A stretch of DNA of 64,000 nt from CBDAUN01 sp965214875 (GTDB lineage Bacteria > Pseudomonadota > Gammaproteobacteria > Arenicellales > JAJDZL01), in assembly GCA_965214875.1 (NCBI GenBank), contig OZ243980.1, positions 1,116,001 to 1,180,000 of the forward strand. The letters are read 5' to 3'. The translations under genes were made by a program, and so were the position numbers. Shown piece by piece: positions 17,879-25,897 of this stretch (position 1 is the stretch's first letter; each line of letters begins with the position of its first letter). Below the pieces are notes generated by a model. That model was not told where the DNA came from, ran no database searches, and was given only the letters and a program-made list of their open reading frames with translations.

Positions 17879-18849
17879 GCCGGTAGAGCGCTTTCCACAT
17901 CATAATCAAAGTGAGCCGCGACGATCTCGTCATGCAGCTCGCGACAGTCATGGGCAATTTCACTTAGCATTTGACACGCTTTGCTGTCCTTGGCCTTGCA
18001 CTTGCTCCATTGCTGGTCCAGCTTGCTGCGCAGAAGCTGGTTGGCTTGCTTCGCGTTCTGCAAAGGCATGCCCTCCGATACGCTTTCAAGCGCTGTTTCA
18101 ATCTGTAGCAATGAATAGTAGATCGAATGTGAAAGTAGTGGGTCACTTACAAGTAAATCAATAACGTTTTTTGGTTTGTAAGCTAGAGAATGAAGCCTGT
18201 GATACGCGACGCGCGCTTCGCAAATCTCCAGCAATGAGCGCCAATAGGGCTCGTTGTTTTTGCGATTCGATGGAAATGTCATCAGGTGAACATTCACCAA
18301 AGATGCGATCAGTTGAGATCGCTCAACGAATTTGCCCAGCTGCATAAAATGCCACCCATGATCCCGGTAGCATGCGTTATCGTTGATGCCGGAAATCGTT
18401 TGCAGCATTTCGCTGGTGCGGCGATAGAATTCGCGTGGCTGATCATTCCATATCATGCCGATGCGAAGATCGGCGATGCCAAGATACGCCCCGTTCAGGC
18501 ATGACCACAAATTGCCGCCGATAACGTTGCGCACCTGTCTCGCATTTTCGCGAGCCGAACCAATGCAGCTATGGATGGAATTGGGGTTTGTCGGCTCAAA
18601 TGTCCAGTCGTCAGCAAGCGTGAAAGAGTCGATCAGCATGAAATCTTCATCGTCGTTGCCGGATCCGATTTCCCCGCCGAACGGCTGCCTGCCGAGCGCC
18701 TGATATATTCTTCGCCAGTTGGCATCGATTTCCTCGATCGTGCTGTCTTCGAACGCCTCGAATTGGGAAGAGAGCAGGCGGCATAAGTAGCGCGCGCGCT
18801 CCAAATAGCGGCTCATCCAGTAGAGTCCTTGCGCGCTTCGGGACAGCAT
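17875..18849 (-). CDS. Alpha-E domain protein (DUF403)
   Basis: All-helical alpha-E protein, 324 aa from ATG 18849. The family start MLSRSAQGLYWMSRYLERA is exact and decides the start; an in-frame GTG at 18888 would overlap the upstream gene by 35 bases. Helical motifs include RRTSEMLQTISGIND and WHFMQLGKFVERSQ. It sits between the ATP-grasp and transglutaminase genes with short overlaps on both sides, so one transcript is expected. The molecular role is not known. Confidence 0.9.
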   Translation of the reverse strand: MLSRSAQGLYWMSRYLERARYLCRLLSSQFEAFEDSTIEEIDANWRRIYQALGRQPFGGEIGSGNDDEDFMLIDSFTLADDWTFEPTNPNSIHSCIGSARENARQVRNVIGGNLWSCLNGAYLGIADLRIGMIWNDQPREFYRRTSEMLQTISGINDNACYRDHGWHFMQLGKFVERSQLIASLVNVHLMTFPSNRKNNEPYWRSLLEICEARVAYHRLHSLAYKPKNVIDLLVSDPLLSHSIYYSLLQIETALESVSEGMPLQNAKQANQLLRSKLDQQWSKCKAKDSKACQMLSEIAHDCRELHDEIVAAHFDYDVESALPA

Positions 18850-18853
18850 GGCT

Positions 18854-20329
18854 CTATTTCGGCAAGACCCAGAGATCTTTCCCGCCACCGCCTTGGCTGG
18901 AGTTTACCACTAGCGAACCCGGCTTTAAGGCGACTCGGCAGAACGCTCCAGGAACAAGCCTGGTTTCCTTTCCGTTAAGTACGAATGTGCGAAGATCCAC
19001 GTGTCGGGGGGCGGCCCCGACCTCGGAGAGGCAAGGGGACCGGGAAAGATCGAGTGTCGGCTGGGCGATATAGTTGGCAGGATCTTCCCTTACTTTAGCG
19101 GCATAGTTCGATCGCTCCTGAGTAGTTGCTTGCGGTCCTACCATCATGCCGTAGCCGCCAGATCCTCCGACGACCTTAACAACCAGCTTGTCAAGATTGT
19201 CGAGCACGTATTCAAGATGATCCGGCCGGCGGCAAAGATAGGTCTGAACATTTGCCAACAAGGGCTCTTCTGATAGGTAGTAGCGAATGATGTCGGGCAT
19301 GTAGGCGTAGACGCTCTTATCGTCAGCGACACCGGTGCCAATTGCATTGGCGATCATCACATTGCCAAGCTGATAGGCATTGAATAGACCAGGAACGCCG
19401 ATCAGCGAATCGGGGCGAAACGCCAGCGGATCGATATAGTCATCGTCAATGCGCCGATAGATAACGTCGACTTGTCGCAAACCGCTGGTCGTTCGCATAT
19501 AGATGCAGCCATTATGTGCGATCAAATCTTGCCCTTGCACTAGCTCGACTCCCATTTCTCTGGCGAGAAACATATGTTCGTAGAACGCTGAGTTGTAAAC
19601 TCCTGGCGTAAGCAGCACAATGCAAGGGTCGGAATTGCCCGATGGCGCCAGTTCTGCAAGCGTTTGCCGAAGGATTTTGCCATAGTTTTCGATGCTCCGA
19701 ACCTTGCAGCGTCGATACAGATTGCGCAGGCTGGTCTTGACAGCTTGGCGATTCGCGATCATGTAGGAGACGCCCGAAGGAACGCGAAGATTGTCTTCCA
19801 GAACCATGAAGCCGTCGTTGGTTCGAACCATATCGGTTCCGCAAATGGAAACATAAGCTCCTTGAGATGGATTAACCTCGCTCATTTCCGGCCGATAGTG
19901 AGGGCAGTCAAGAACTAGATCGACCGGCAGCACGTTGTCGGCCAGTATTTTCTTGGCGCCGTAGACATCACCAAGAAACAGATTCACTGCGCGCAATCGC
20001 TGGCGCAGTCCGTCCTCAAGCAGTCGCCATTCTTGCGCATCGATAATGCGAGGAAGGAAATCGATTGGAATGATGCGCTCCTGACTGCCTTCCTCGCCAT
20101 ATACAGCGAATGTGACACCTTCATGCAGAAAAGATCGCTCGGCGCGCTCTTGCATGCCGGAAATGTCGTCTAGGGACAGGTCATTCAGTACTTTCCAGAG
20201 TTTGACGTAGTGGTCGCGCGGCACACCTTTGGCAGCAAACATCTCGTCAAAGTACCGGTCGCTCAATTCGTATTGTGCGAACAGGCTTTGCTGGCCTGAG
20301 GTCGAAACATCTTTCAGATTGACATTCAC
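18854..20329 (-). CDS. Circularly permuted ATP-grasp protein (DUF404/DUF407)
   Basis: Product of 491 aa in the circularly permuted ATP-grasp type 2 family, thought to make an amide or peptide bond in an unknown small molecule. N-terminal YFDEMFAAKGVPRDHY is the family opening. Then come LDCPHYRPEMSEVNPSQGAY, VLEDNLRVPSGVSYM, and VVKVVGGSGGYGM, the ATP-binding lysine and glycine loop. The C-terminal region has DLRTFVLNG, FCRVALKPGSLVVNSSQGGG and a final KDLWVL. The start is GTG 20329. First gene of the three-gene operon. Confidence 0.93.
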   Translation of the reverse strand: MNVNLKDVSTSGQQSLFAQYELSDRYFDEMFAAKGVPRDHYVKLWKVLNDLSLDDISGMQERAERSFLHEGVTFAVYGEEGSQERIIPIDFLPRIIDAQEWRLLEDGLRQRLRAVNLFLGDVYGAKKILADNVLPVDLVLDCPHYRPEMSEVNPSQGAYVSICGTDMVRTNDGFMVLEDNLRVPSGVSYMIANRQAVKTSLRNLYRRCKVRSIENYGKILRQTLAELAPSGNSDPCIVLLTPGVYNSAFYEHMFLAREMGVELVQGQDLIAHNGCIYMRTTSGLRQVDVIYRRIDDDYIDPLAFRPDSLIGVPGLFNAYQLGNVMIANAIGTGVADDKSVYAYMPDIIRYYLSEEPLLANVQTYLCRRPDHLEYVLDNLDKLVVKVVGGSGGYGMMVGPQATTQERSNYAAKVREDPANYIAQPTLDLSRSPCLSEVGAAPRHVDLRTFVLNGKETRLVPGAFCRVALKPGSLVVNSSQGGGGKDLWVLPK

Positions 20330-20593
20330 GAAATTAACTCCAGGTATCGCCGACTAACATGCAATCGACAGATCCCCGATTCTTGCTGGCTTCGGCTGAT
20401 GCAGGTGGTCTGCGTATTCTTTTGGAAGTAGCATAACTGCAAGTTTTTTTTACGTCAATTGCAATGATGAAATCAGATGATCGCAATTGACAGGCCAGTA
20501 AATAGATTCAGAACTTTTACAGCCTAATAATCGGCTGATTGAATTTGCGCTCGTTGTTGACCGGAGCCGCCTGAGGTTGCAGTCCTGCATGCG

Positions 20594-22030
20594 TCAGTAG
20601 CTGACTGGCGTGTGGTTGAATCCTTGCAAATTTGCGACCGTCTCGATTCCGCCGAGTTGCGCGACCCGATCTTCCTGATCTTGCTCGCACTTTTTTGCGA
20701 TCAGTTCCGGGTCGAGAATCTGCTTCAGGAGCTTGCACATGCGGCTTTCGCGCGACGCTTGCGCTTCGTTTTTCGAGTAGTCTTGAATTTCATCAGGGTC
20801 TTCGTTCAAGTTGAACAGCTGTGATCGATTTTGCTTCGCATAGTAGACATATTTCCACTCGCGATGGCGCACCATGTAGAAGCTGACTGGCGTTCCTCCG
20901 TCGTGATATTGCGAGATGATGAACCGATCAGGGTCGGGTTGCTTCGCAACCTTCTGCAACGCTTGCCCGCGCCAGCTGCCATTGCCATAGCTGTGACTGA
21001 TGGCCATAGCATGCTCTATGGTCGGCGCAATGTCGGTTAAAGTTGCCGGTGTATCGGCAACGGCATGCTTGAAACCTGGTCCTGCCGCGATAAGTGGAAT
21101 GCCGACAGCACGTTCGTACATGACCGATTTGGTCCAAAAACCCAAATGCCCGAGCATTTCACCATGGTCGGAAGTGTAGAGGATGAGGGTTTCGTTGCTG
21201 CACCCGGAATCTTCGAGAGCTTGAAGGACTTGACCGATGTTGTAGTCCAAAAAACTCACTAGCCCGTAATAGCAGCGTTGCGCCTCGATTCGCAAGGCAT
21301 CGTCGAAGTAGTCATCATAGTTCCAAAATTTTCGTATTTGCTTGATAATCGGGTGCTTTGTCGATTCGGCATCCTCAAAGCGTGTCTGCCGGGGGAAATC
21401 CTGTCCCGAATATAAATCATAGAATGAACCAGGTGCGCTCAACGGGTAGTGAGGACTGACGAAAGAGACGAAAAGAGCCCATCGATTGTTCTTGATGCGC
21501 TTTGGATATGTACGTAGCCAATCGCAGGCTGCAGCCGTGATGTGGCGGTCATATTGGGTATATTCACTTTCGCTTTTTTTAACCCCTTGCGCGAGTTCTT
21601 TCGATTCGTCGAATGGGGGCAGCGGGTTTCGAAGCAGCGCCTGCGGCCAGCCAAGTCCGCCATTAGCCGCGTGCATCGGCGCAATCTCTTCCGTAAAGCC
21701 GTTGTCGTTTTCACTTGAGCGAAAATGGAGCTTGCCGAATGAAATCACCGTATGTCCGCGGTCTCGTACGCGGTGCATCCAGCTTTCGGTCTGTCCATGG
21801 TAAGGTTGCGCAGATGACCAGCAGCGGGTTTCATGAACCTGCAAGCCGGTGGCGAGACTGGCTCGGGCGGGTACGCAAATCGGCGAAGGCGAATATGCGC
21901 GGGCGAATGTCGAACCGCGCTGTGCGAGACGGTCTATTGCCGGCGTTTGGATGCCGGAGTCCCCGTAGCATCCTGCGAATGGCCGAGCATGCTCGTCAGA
22001 GCACAGTACAATAATGTTCGGGATGTTCAA
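20594..22030 (-). CDS. Type I sulfatase / phosphonate monoesterase-like hydrolase
   Basis: Alkaline-phosphatase-superfamily sulfatase, 478 aa. The formylglycine signature C-x-P-x-R is present as CVPAR with Cys52 inside SPSPICVPARASLATG, so activation by a formylglycine-generating enzyme is expected. Other metal-site motifs are LCSDEHARPFAGCYG near the N-terminus, GKLHF near 100, and TSDHGEMLGHLG near 290. No signal peptide, so a cytosolic enzyme is likely. The pattern resembles choline-sulfatase-like enzymes, but the substrate is not determined. The start is TTG 22030 with no obvious SD. Divergent from ispD across 80 bases. Confidence 0.88.
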   Translation of the reverse strand: MNIPNIIVLCSDEHARPFAGCYGDSGIQTPAIDRLAQRGSTFARAYSPSPICVPARASLATGLQVHETRCWSSAQPYHGQTESWMHRVRDRGHTVISFGKLHFRSSENDNGFTEEIAPMHAANGGLGWPQALLRNPLPPFDESKELAQGVKKSESEYTQYDRHITAAACDWLRTYPKRIKNNRWALFVSFVSPHYPLSAPGSFYDLYSGQDFPRQTRFEDAESTKHPIIKQIRKFWNYDDYFDDALRIEAQRCYYGLVSFLDYNIGQVLQALEDSGCSNETLILYTSDHGEMLGHLGFWTKSVMYERAVGIPLIAAGPGFKHAVADTPATLTDIAPTIEHAMAISHSYGNGSWRGQALQKVAKQPDPDRFIISQYHDGGTPVSFYMVRHREWKYVYYAKQNRSQLFNLNEDPDEIQDYSKNEAQASRESRMCKLLKQILDPELIAKKCEQDQEDRVAQLGGIETVANLQGFNHTPVSY

Positions 22031-22110
22031 ATGCTTGGCGGTGATCTGGTTTGCATCTCAGCCTTGGAGAATTTTTTAACAGCAACTATTTTATTTTGGC
22101 ATCGTAGCCG

Positions 22111-22827
22111 ATGAATACTGAAATTCAAGCCTCGAAGACCCTAGGATACTGGGCATTGATACCGGCTGCCGGAATTGGCAGCCGCATGGGCATAAAGACG
22201 CCTAAGCAGTTTCTTGATCTGGGCGGCCAGATGATGATTGAGCGAGTCGTAGGCACGTTCGCTTCCCATCCCAGAATTGATGGCGTTGTTGTCGGATTGT
22301 CGCCCAACAGCGATACGGCAGAAGCGGCCAAGGCAATTGAGTCGAAAGTTTTTGGCATTTTCGAAGGTGGTGACACCAGAGCGAGCACTGTGCTGAATGG
22401 GCTGCAGCATTTGATCGAACGTGATGTCTCTCAAGCAGACTGGGTTTTAGTGCACGATTCGAATCGTCCATTCCTGCGGCACGAAGATATCGACTTTTTG
22501 CTGGACAGTGTGGAGGATGATCAAAACGGCGCTGTCATGTGTGCGCCTGTCTACGACACCGTGAAGCAGTCGGATCGAGGGAGAATCGAAAAGACGCTGC
22601 CGCGCGGCAACATCTTTCGTGCACAGACACCGCAGATGTTCAAGGTCGGAATCCTAAAGCAAGCGTTGCGCAAGTCGGAACAGAGCGGTATTCAAGTTTC
22701 GGATGAGTCGCAGGCGATTGAAGTGATCGGCATGTCTCCGAAGATTGTTATCGGACCGCCAAGAAATATCAAGATAACCACTGCGGACGACTGGCTGATT
22801 GCGAAAGCCTTGCTTTCAGCCGGTTAA
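22111..22827 (+). CDS. ispD: 2-C-methyl-D-erythritol 4-phosphate cytidylyltransferase
   Basis: CTP-dependent step of the MEP isoprenoid pathway. The 238 aa contain PAAGIGSRMG (17-26) with the cytidyl-binding glycine loop, KTPKQFLDLGGQ, the acidic VHDSNRPFLRHEDI (commonly VHDAARP), and RAQTPQMFKV near 170. ATG 22111. Followed 27 bases later by ispF, the usual pair, though the frequent upstream neighbour ftsB is absent. Confidence 0.95.
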   Translation: MNTEIQASKTLGYWALIPAAGIGSRMGIKTPKQFLDLGGQMMIERVVGTFASHPRIDGVVVGLSPNSDTAEAAKAIESKVFGIFEGGDTRASTVLNGLQHLIERDVSQADWVLVHDSNRPFLRHEDIDFLLDSVEDDQNGAVMCAPVYDTVKQSDRGRIEKTLPRGNIFRAQTPQMFKVGILKQALRKSEQSGIQVSDESQAIEVIGMSPKIVIGPPRNIKITTADDWLIAKALLSAG

Positions 22828-22854
22828 AAGGTTCAAACAGGTTGCGGCATTAAA

Positions 22855-23334
22855 ATGTATCGGACAGGAATCGGAGTTGACGCTCACAGGCTGGTTGAAA
22901 ATCGGCGACTGGTGATTGGTGGAGTAGAAATCCTCTACGAAAAGGGACTTGCGGGGCACTCGGATGCGGATGTCCTGATTCATGCCGTGATCGATGCGCT
23001 GCTTGGCGCGGCGGGCCTTGGCGATATCGGCGGACTGTTCCCCGATACGGACAGCAGTTTCAAGGACATCGACAGCCGTGTCTTGTTGCGCAAGGTTGTG
23101 TCGCTACTTCAGGATCATGGCTGCAAAGTCGCCAATGTCGACGCTACAGTCGTCGCGCAGCAGCCGAAGATGGGGCCTCATATCCAGGCCATGAAAGAAA
23201 ATATCGCTTCTGACCTAAACGTGCCCGCCAATCTGGTCAATGTCAAGGCTACGACCACTGAATATATGGGCTTTACAGGCCGTGAGGAGGGGATCGCTGC
23301 GTTCGCGGTATGCTCGATTTCAAGTACTGCCTGA
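22855..23334 (+). CDS. ispF: 2-C-methyl-D-erythritol 2,4-cyclodiphosphate synthase
   Basis: Cyclises CDP-ME 2-phosphate with release of CMP; a trimeric zinc enzyme. The product is 159 aa. GVDAHRL at residues 7-13 and GHSDADVLIHAVIDALLGA near 38 carry the metal-binding Asp/His residues; GDIGGLFPDT follows. The C-terminus has ATTTEYMGFTGREEGIAAFAV. Nothing unusual. Convergent with smr. Confidence 0.97.
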   Translation: MYRTGIGVDAHRLVENRRLVIGGVEILYEKGLAGHSDADVLIHAVIDALLGAAGLGDIGGLFPDTDSSFKDIDSRVLLRKVVSLLQDHGCKVANVDATVVAQQPKMGPHIQAMKENIASDLNVPANLVNVKATTTEYMGFTGREEGIAAFAVCSISSTA

Positions 23335-23368
23335 ACGCACAGCAGATACGCTTGAACGGGCGATGAGT

Positions 23369-23932
23369 TCAGCGTCGTCGCTGCGGCTTGAGCAACACGC
23401 AAGTCGCTCCGCCGCCGCCATCGGACTGCGGGGCTCTGCAATATCCAAGCACGTGCTGGGATTGAAAGAGCACCTTGTATGTCAGGTTTTTCAATTTTGG
23501 AATGCCATCTTTAGACTGCAACCCTTTGCCATGCACGATCCGAATACAGTGATTGCGTGTGGTCAGCGATTCGCTGATAAACTCCGATATCCGCTTTTCT
23601 GCCTGAGCAACGGTATGACCATGCAGATCAATATAGTCCTCTATCGTGAATTTGCCGCGTTGCAGTTTCCTGAAGTCTTTCACCGACAGACCTTCCTTTC
23701 GGCATGATTCGTTGGCGGTGATGTCGTGCAACGACGATTCTGGCGAGGTGGCTAGCAACTCGCTCATAACTTGCCGGTCATCTTCAATTTGTCGGCTGTG
23801 AACAAAAATCGGTTTGAGGTGTTTAACCGATGCTCGCGCCACATGACGAATCGGTTTGACACCAGCCCTTTCCATTTCACTTTTAAAAACCTCCGATGCT
23901 TCGCTATCGGGAAATTTCGGACGAGTACTCAC
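23369..23932 (-). CDS. Smr-domain protein
   Basis: C-terminal Smr domain protein (187 aa), a small DNA/RNA-nicking or binding module; E. coli YdaL and SmrB-type proteins are relatives. The domain starts at YIDLHGHTVAQAE and has the IRIVHGKG loop with the conserved His-Gly-x-Gly. The N-terminal half is charged and unrecognised. The start is GTG 23932, chosen because it overlaps the trxB TGA (GTGA) and avoids a longer clash with trxB. Probably translated after trxB on one message. Confidence 0.85.
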   Translation of the reverse strand: MSTRPKFPDSEASEVFKSEMERAGVKPIRHVARASVKHLKPIFVHSRQIEDDRQVMSELLATSPESSLHDITANESCRKEGLSVKDFRKLQRGKFTIEDYIDLHGHTVAQAEKRISEFISESLTTRNHCIRIVHGKGLQSKDGIPKLKNLTYKVLFQSQHVLGYCRAPQSDGGGGATCVLLKPQRRR

Positions 23933-24888
23933 AGATTTGATTGATTTTCTAGAAATTTCTGGGCATCCAGCGCGGCCATGCACCCGGTGCCGGCGGAAGT
24001 CACTGCTTGTCGGTAGACATGATCTGCGACATCGCCGGCTGCGAATATGCCGGCTACACTGGTTGCAGTCGCATTGCCGTTTAATCCGCCTGCAACCTCG
24101 ATATAGCCATCATGCATTTTGAGCTTGCCTTTGAAAACTTTGGTATTTGGGGTATGGCCGATTGCGATGAAAACGCCATGCACGTCGATTGCGATGGTTT
24201 GGCCGGTGTTAACGTGCTTGACGTTGGCGCCCGTTACTCCCGCATCTTCGCCTGTGATTTCGTCTAGCACGTGCTCCCAAAGTATGCGGATGTTTCCGCC
24301 TTTTGCCTCACTGCGACTGAATAGCTTGTCTTGAAGGATGGCTTCTGCACGCAGTTTATCGCGGCGGTGGATTAAGGTGACGGTCTTTGCAATGTTCGAG
24401 AGGTAGAGCGCTTCTTCGACTGCGGTATTGCCACCTCCAATAACTGCGACATCCTGATTGCGATAGAAAAAACCGTCGCAAGTCGCGCATGCCGAGACGC
24501 CTTTGCCCATGAATTTTTCTTCGGACTTAAGTCCGAGATATCTCGCCGATGCACCAGTTGCAATAATCAAGCTATCGCATGTATAGGTTGAGGATTGCCC
24601 AACGATTTCGAATGGTCTGCGGTCAAACGATACTTGATCGATATGGTCAAAGATGATTTTTGTATCGAATCTGGCCGCATGCAGTTCCATTCTGTTCATG
24701 AGGTCTGGGCCTTGCACGCCTCTTTCATCTCCAGGCCAGTTGTCGACATCTGTTGTCTTGGAAAGCTGTCCCCCTTTTTCGATGCCTGTAATCAGGACGG
24801 GGGAGAGATTCGATCGAGCGGCATAGACAGCTGCCGTGTAGCCTGCCGGACCCGATCCAAGAATAAGCAATTTGCAGTGTTCAGCCAT
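23929..24888 (-). CDS. trxB: Thioredoxin reductase
   Basis: NADPH-dependent FAD enzyme reducing thioredoxin (cytosol). The 319 aa open with the FAD dinucleotide fold LILGSGPAGYTAAVYAAR and carry the redox-active CATC motif near residue 136 in CATCDGFFYRNQDV. The NADPH fold VIGGGNTAVEEALYLS and the final FAAGDVAD for FAD follow. ATG 24888. The trxB/ftsK neighbourhood is conserved in pseudomonads. Confidence 0.97.
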   Translation of the reverse strand: MAEHCKLLILGSGPAGYTAAVYAARSNLSPVLITGIEKGGQLSKTTDVDNWPGDERGVQGPDLMNRMELHAARFDTKIIFDHIDQVSFDRRPFEIVGQSSTYTCDSLIIATGASARYLGLKSEEKFMGKGVSACATCDGFFYRNQDVAVIGGGNTAVEEALYLSNIAKTVTLIHRRDKLRAEAILQDKLFSRSEAKGGNIRILWEHVLDEITGEDAGVTGANVKHVNTGQTIAIDVHGVFIAIGHTPNTKVFKGKLKMHDGYIEVAGGLNGNATATSVAGIFAAGDVADHVYRQAVTSAGTGCMAALDAQKFLENQSNL

Positions 24889-25897
24889 GGCAAGTTTGTA
24901 GCGTGTGCCAAAAAATATGCTCGTAAAGTTGCTGAACGGTACCGCTAGTTTTGTACGCTTTAGGGCGATAGTGCACTGCGCAACTGGCTTTAGACCGGCA
25001 ACGAAAAAGCCGACTGCATGAATTATATATTTGATCGGTTGTGGATAATCGAGTAATCCAAGTGCGGTGAAAGACGATTGGTGAATGCTGTCGGCTAGTC
25101 CTAAGTTCTGTGTCTGATTTCAGCTGCAAAATTTTGATTATAAAAGTGGACAAACCCGGGCAAAGAACTGCATCGAAGTTCTTTCAATATCAATGATTTG
25201 CGATTTTAGTTCTTTATGAACACTCTAGCCCCGCCGCGGCGGGTCCACCAACCTCGTAGAAGCGCCAACTTTCGGCATTCAATAATATCAATCACTTATG
25301 AATTTAGTTTCTACAAAGGGTCTGGGGGCGAGCAGATACCTTACATATGTATTTCGAAGATTTAGCCGTATGAGCCCATTCGAATCGATTTCATAGCTGT
25401 ATTTCATCCCGTTGCCATTGAAGATTTGTTTTCCAATATATGACTTTTCTGGCAGATGCTAAACATCAGTATTTGCAGCCTTAAACATGACGTAAAAATC
25501 AACCAAGCAGTTTCGCTAAGGTTTGCCCTCTATTTTCGATGCCGGCGAAACAATGGAACACTTGTCAAGTAGATAATACAACATACTGATTTCGCTTGAT
25601 TAAATTGATCGGATTTAAGATAATACGATCAAGGTTGATCTTAAATCATTATTGCGGAAATTTACCCGAGTCGCCATTCGTGTGAATGCTGCTTTCATTC
25701 ATCAAGCGGGCCTCGCCTCTGTGAATCATTCGGTAGATGTCATATTTCTTCTTTTTCGGCAGTGCGAATTCAATTTGAGCAAAATTGCTTTTCGGTTGAA
25801 CTAATGGCTTGCAAGCAATCAAAACTTTAGTACGGCTAAAGCGCTCTGATAATCAGCCAAATAGCTGGAAATATTTCCAAGAGCCAGAATTCATTCA
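24889..25897. other. 1-kb AT-rich non-coding region between trxB and ftsK
   Basis: No convincing gene on either strand. It holds a hairpin AAAGAACT/AGTTCTTT (25162-25184, 7-base loop) and a palindrome CCCGCCGCGGCGGG (about 25229-25244). Two similar segments share ATATCAAT...TTTAGTT (about 25188-25211 and 25286-25310). An inverted repeat GATTTAAGAT/ATCTTAAATC lies at about 25612-25648. It must contain the divergent trxB and ftsK promoters and may contain a small RNA. Confidence 0.5.
25612..25648. repeat. Inverted repeat upstream of ftsK
   Basis: GATTTAAGAT pairs with ATCTTAAATC; a second overlapping pairing GATCAA/TTGATC lies inside. It is 250 bases upstream of ftsK. Could be an operator or a small-RNA stem. 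There is no T-run to make it a clear terminator. Confidence 0.35.

Noticed and set aside
25229..25253. CCACCA after a GC-rich palindrome, like the 3' end of a tRNA or tmRNA
   Set aside because: No T-arm, anticodon arm or tag sequence could be folded in the preceding bases.
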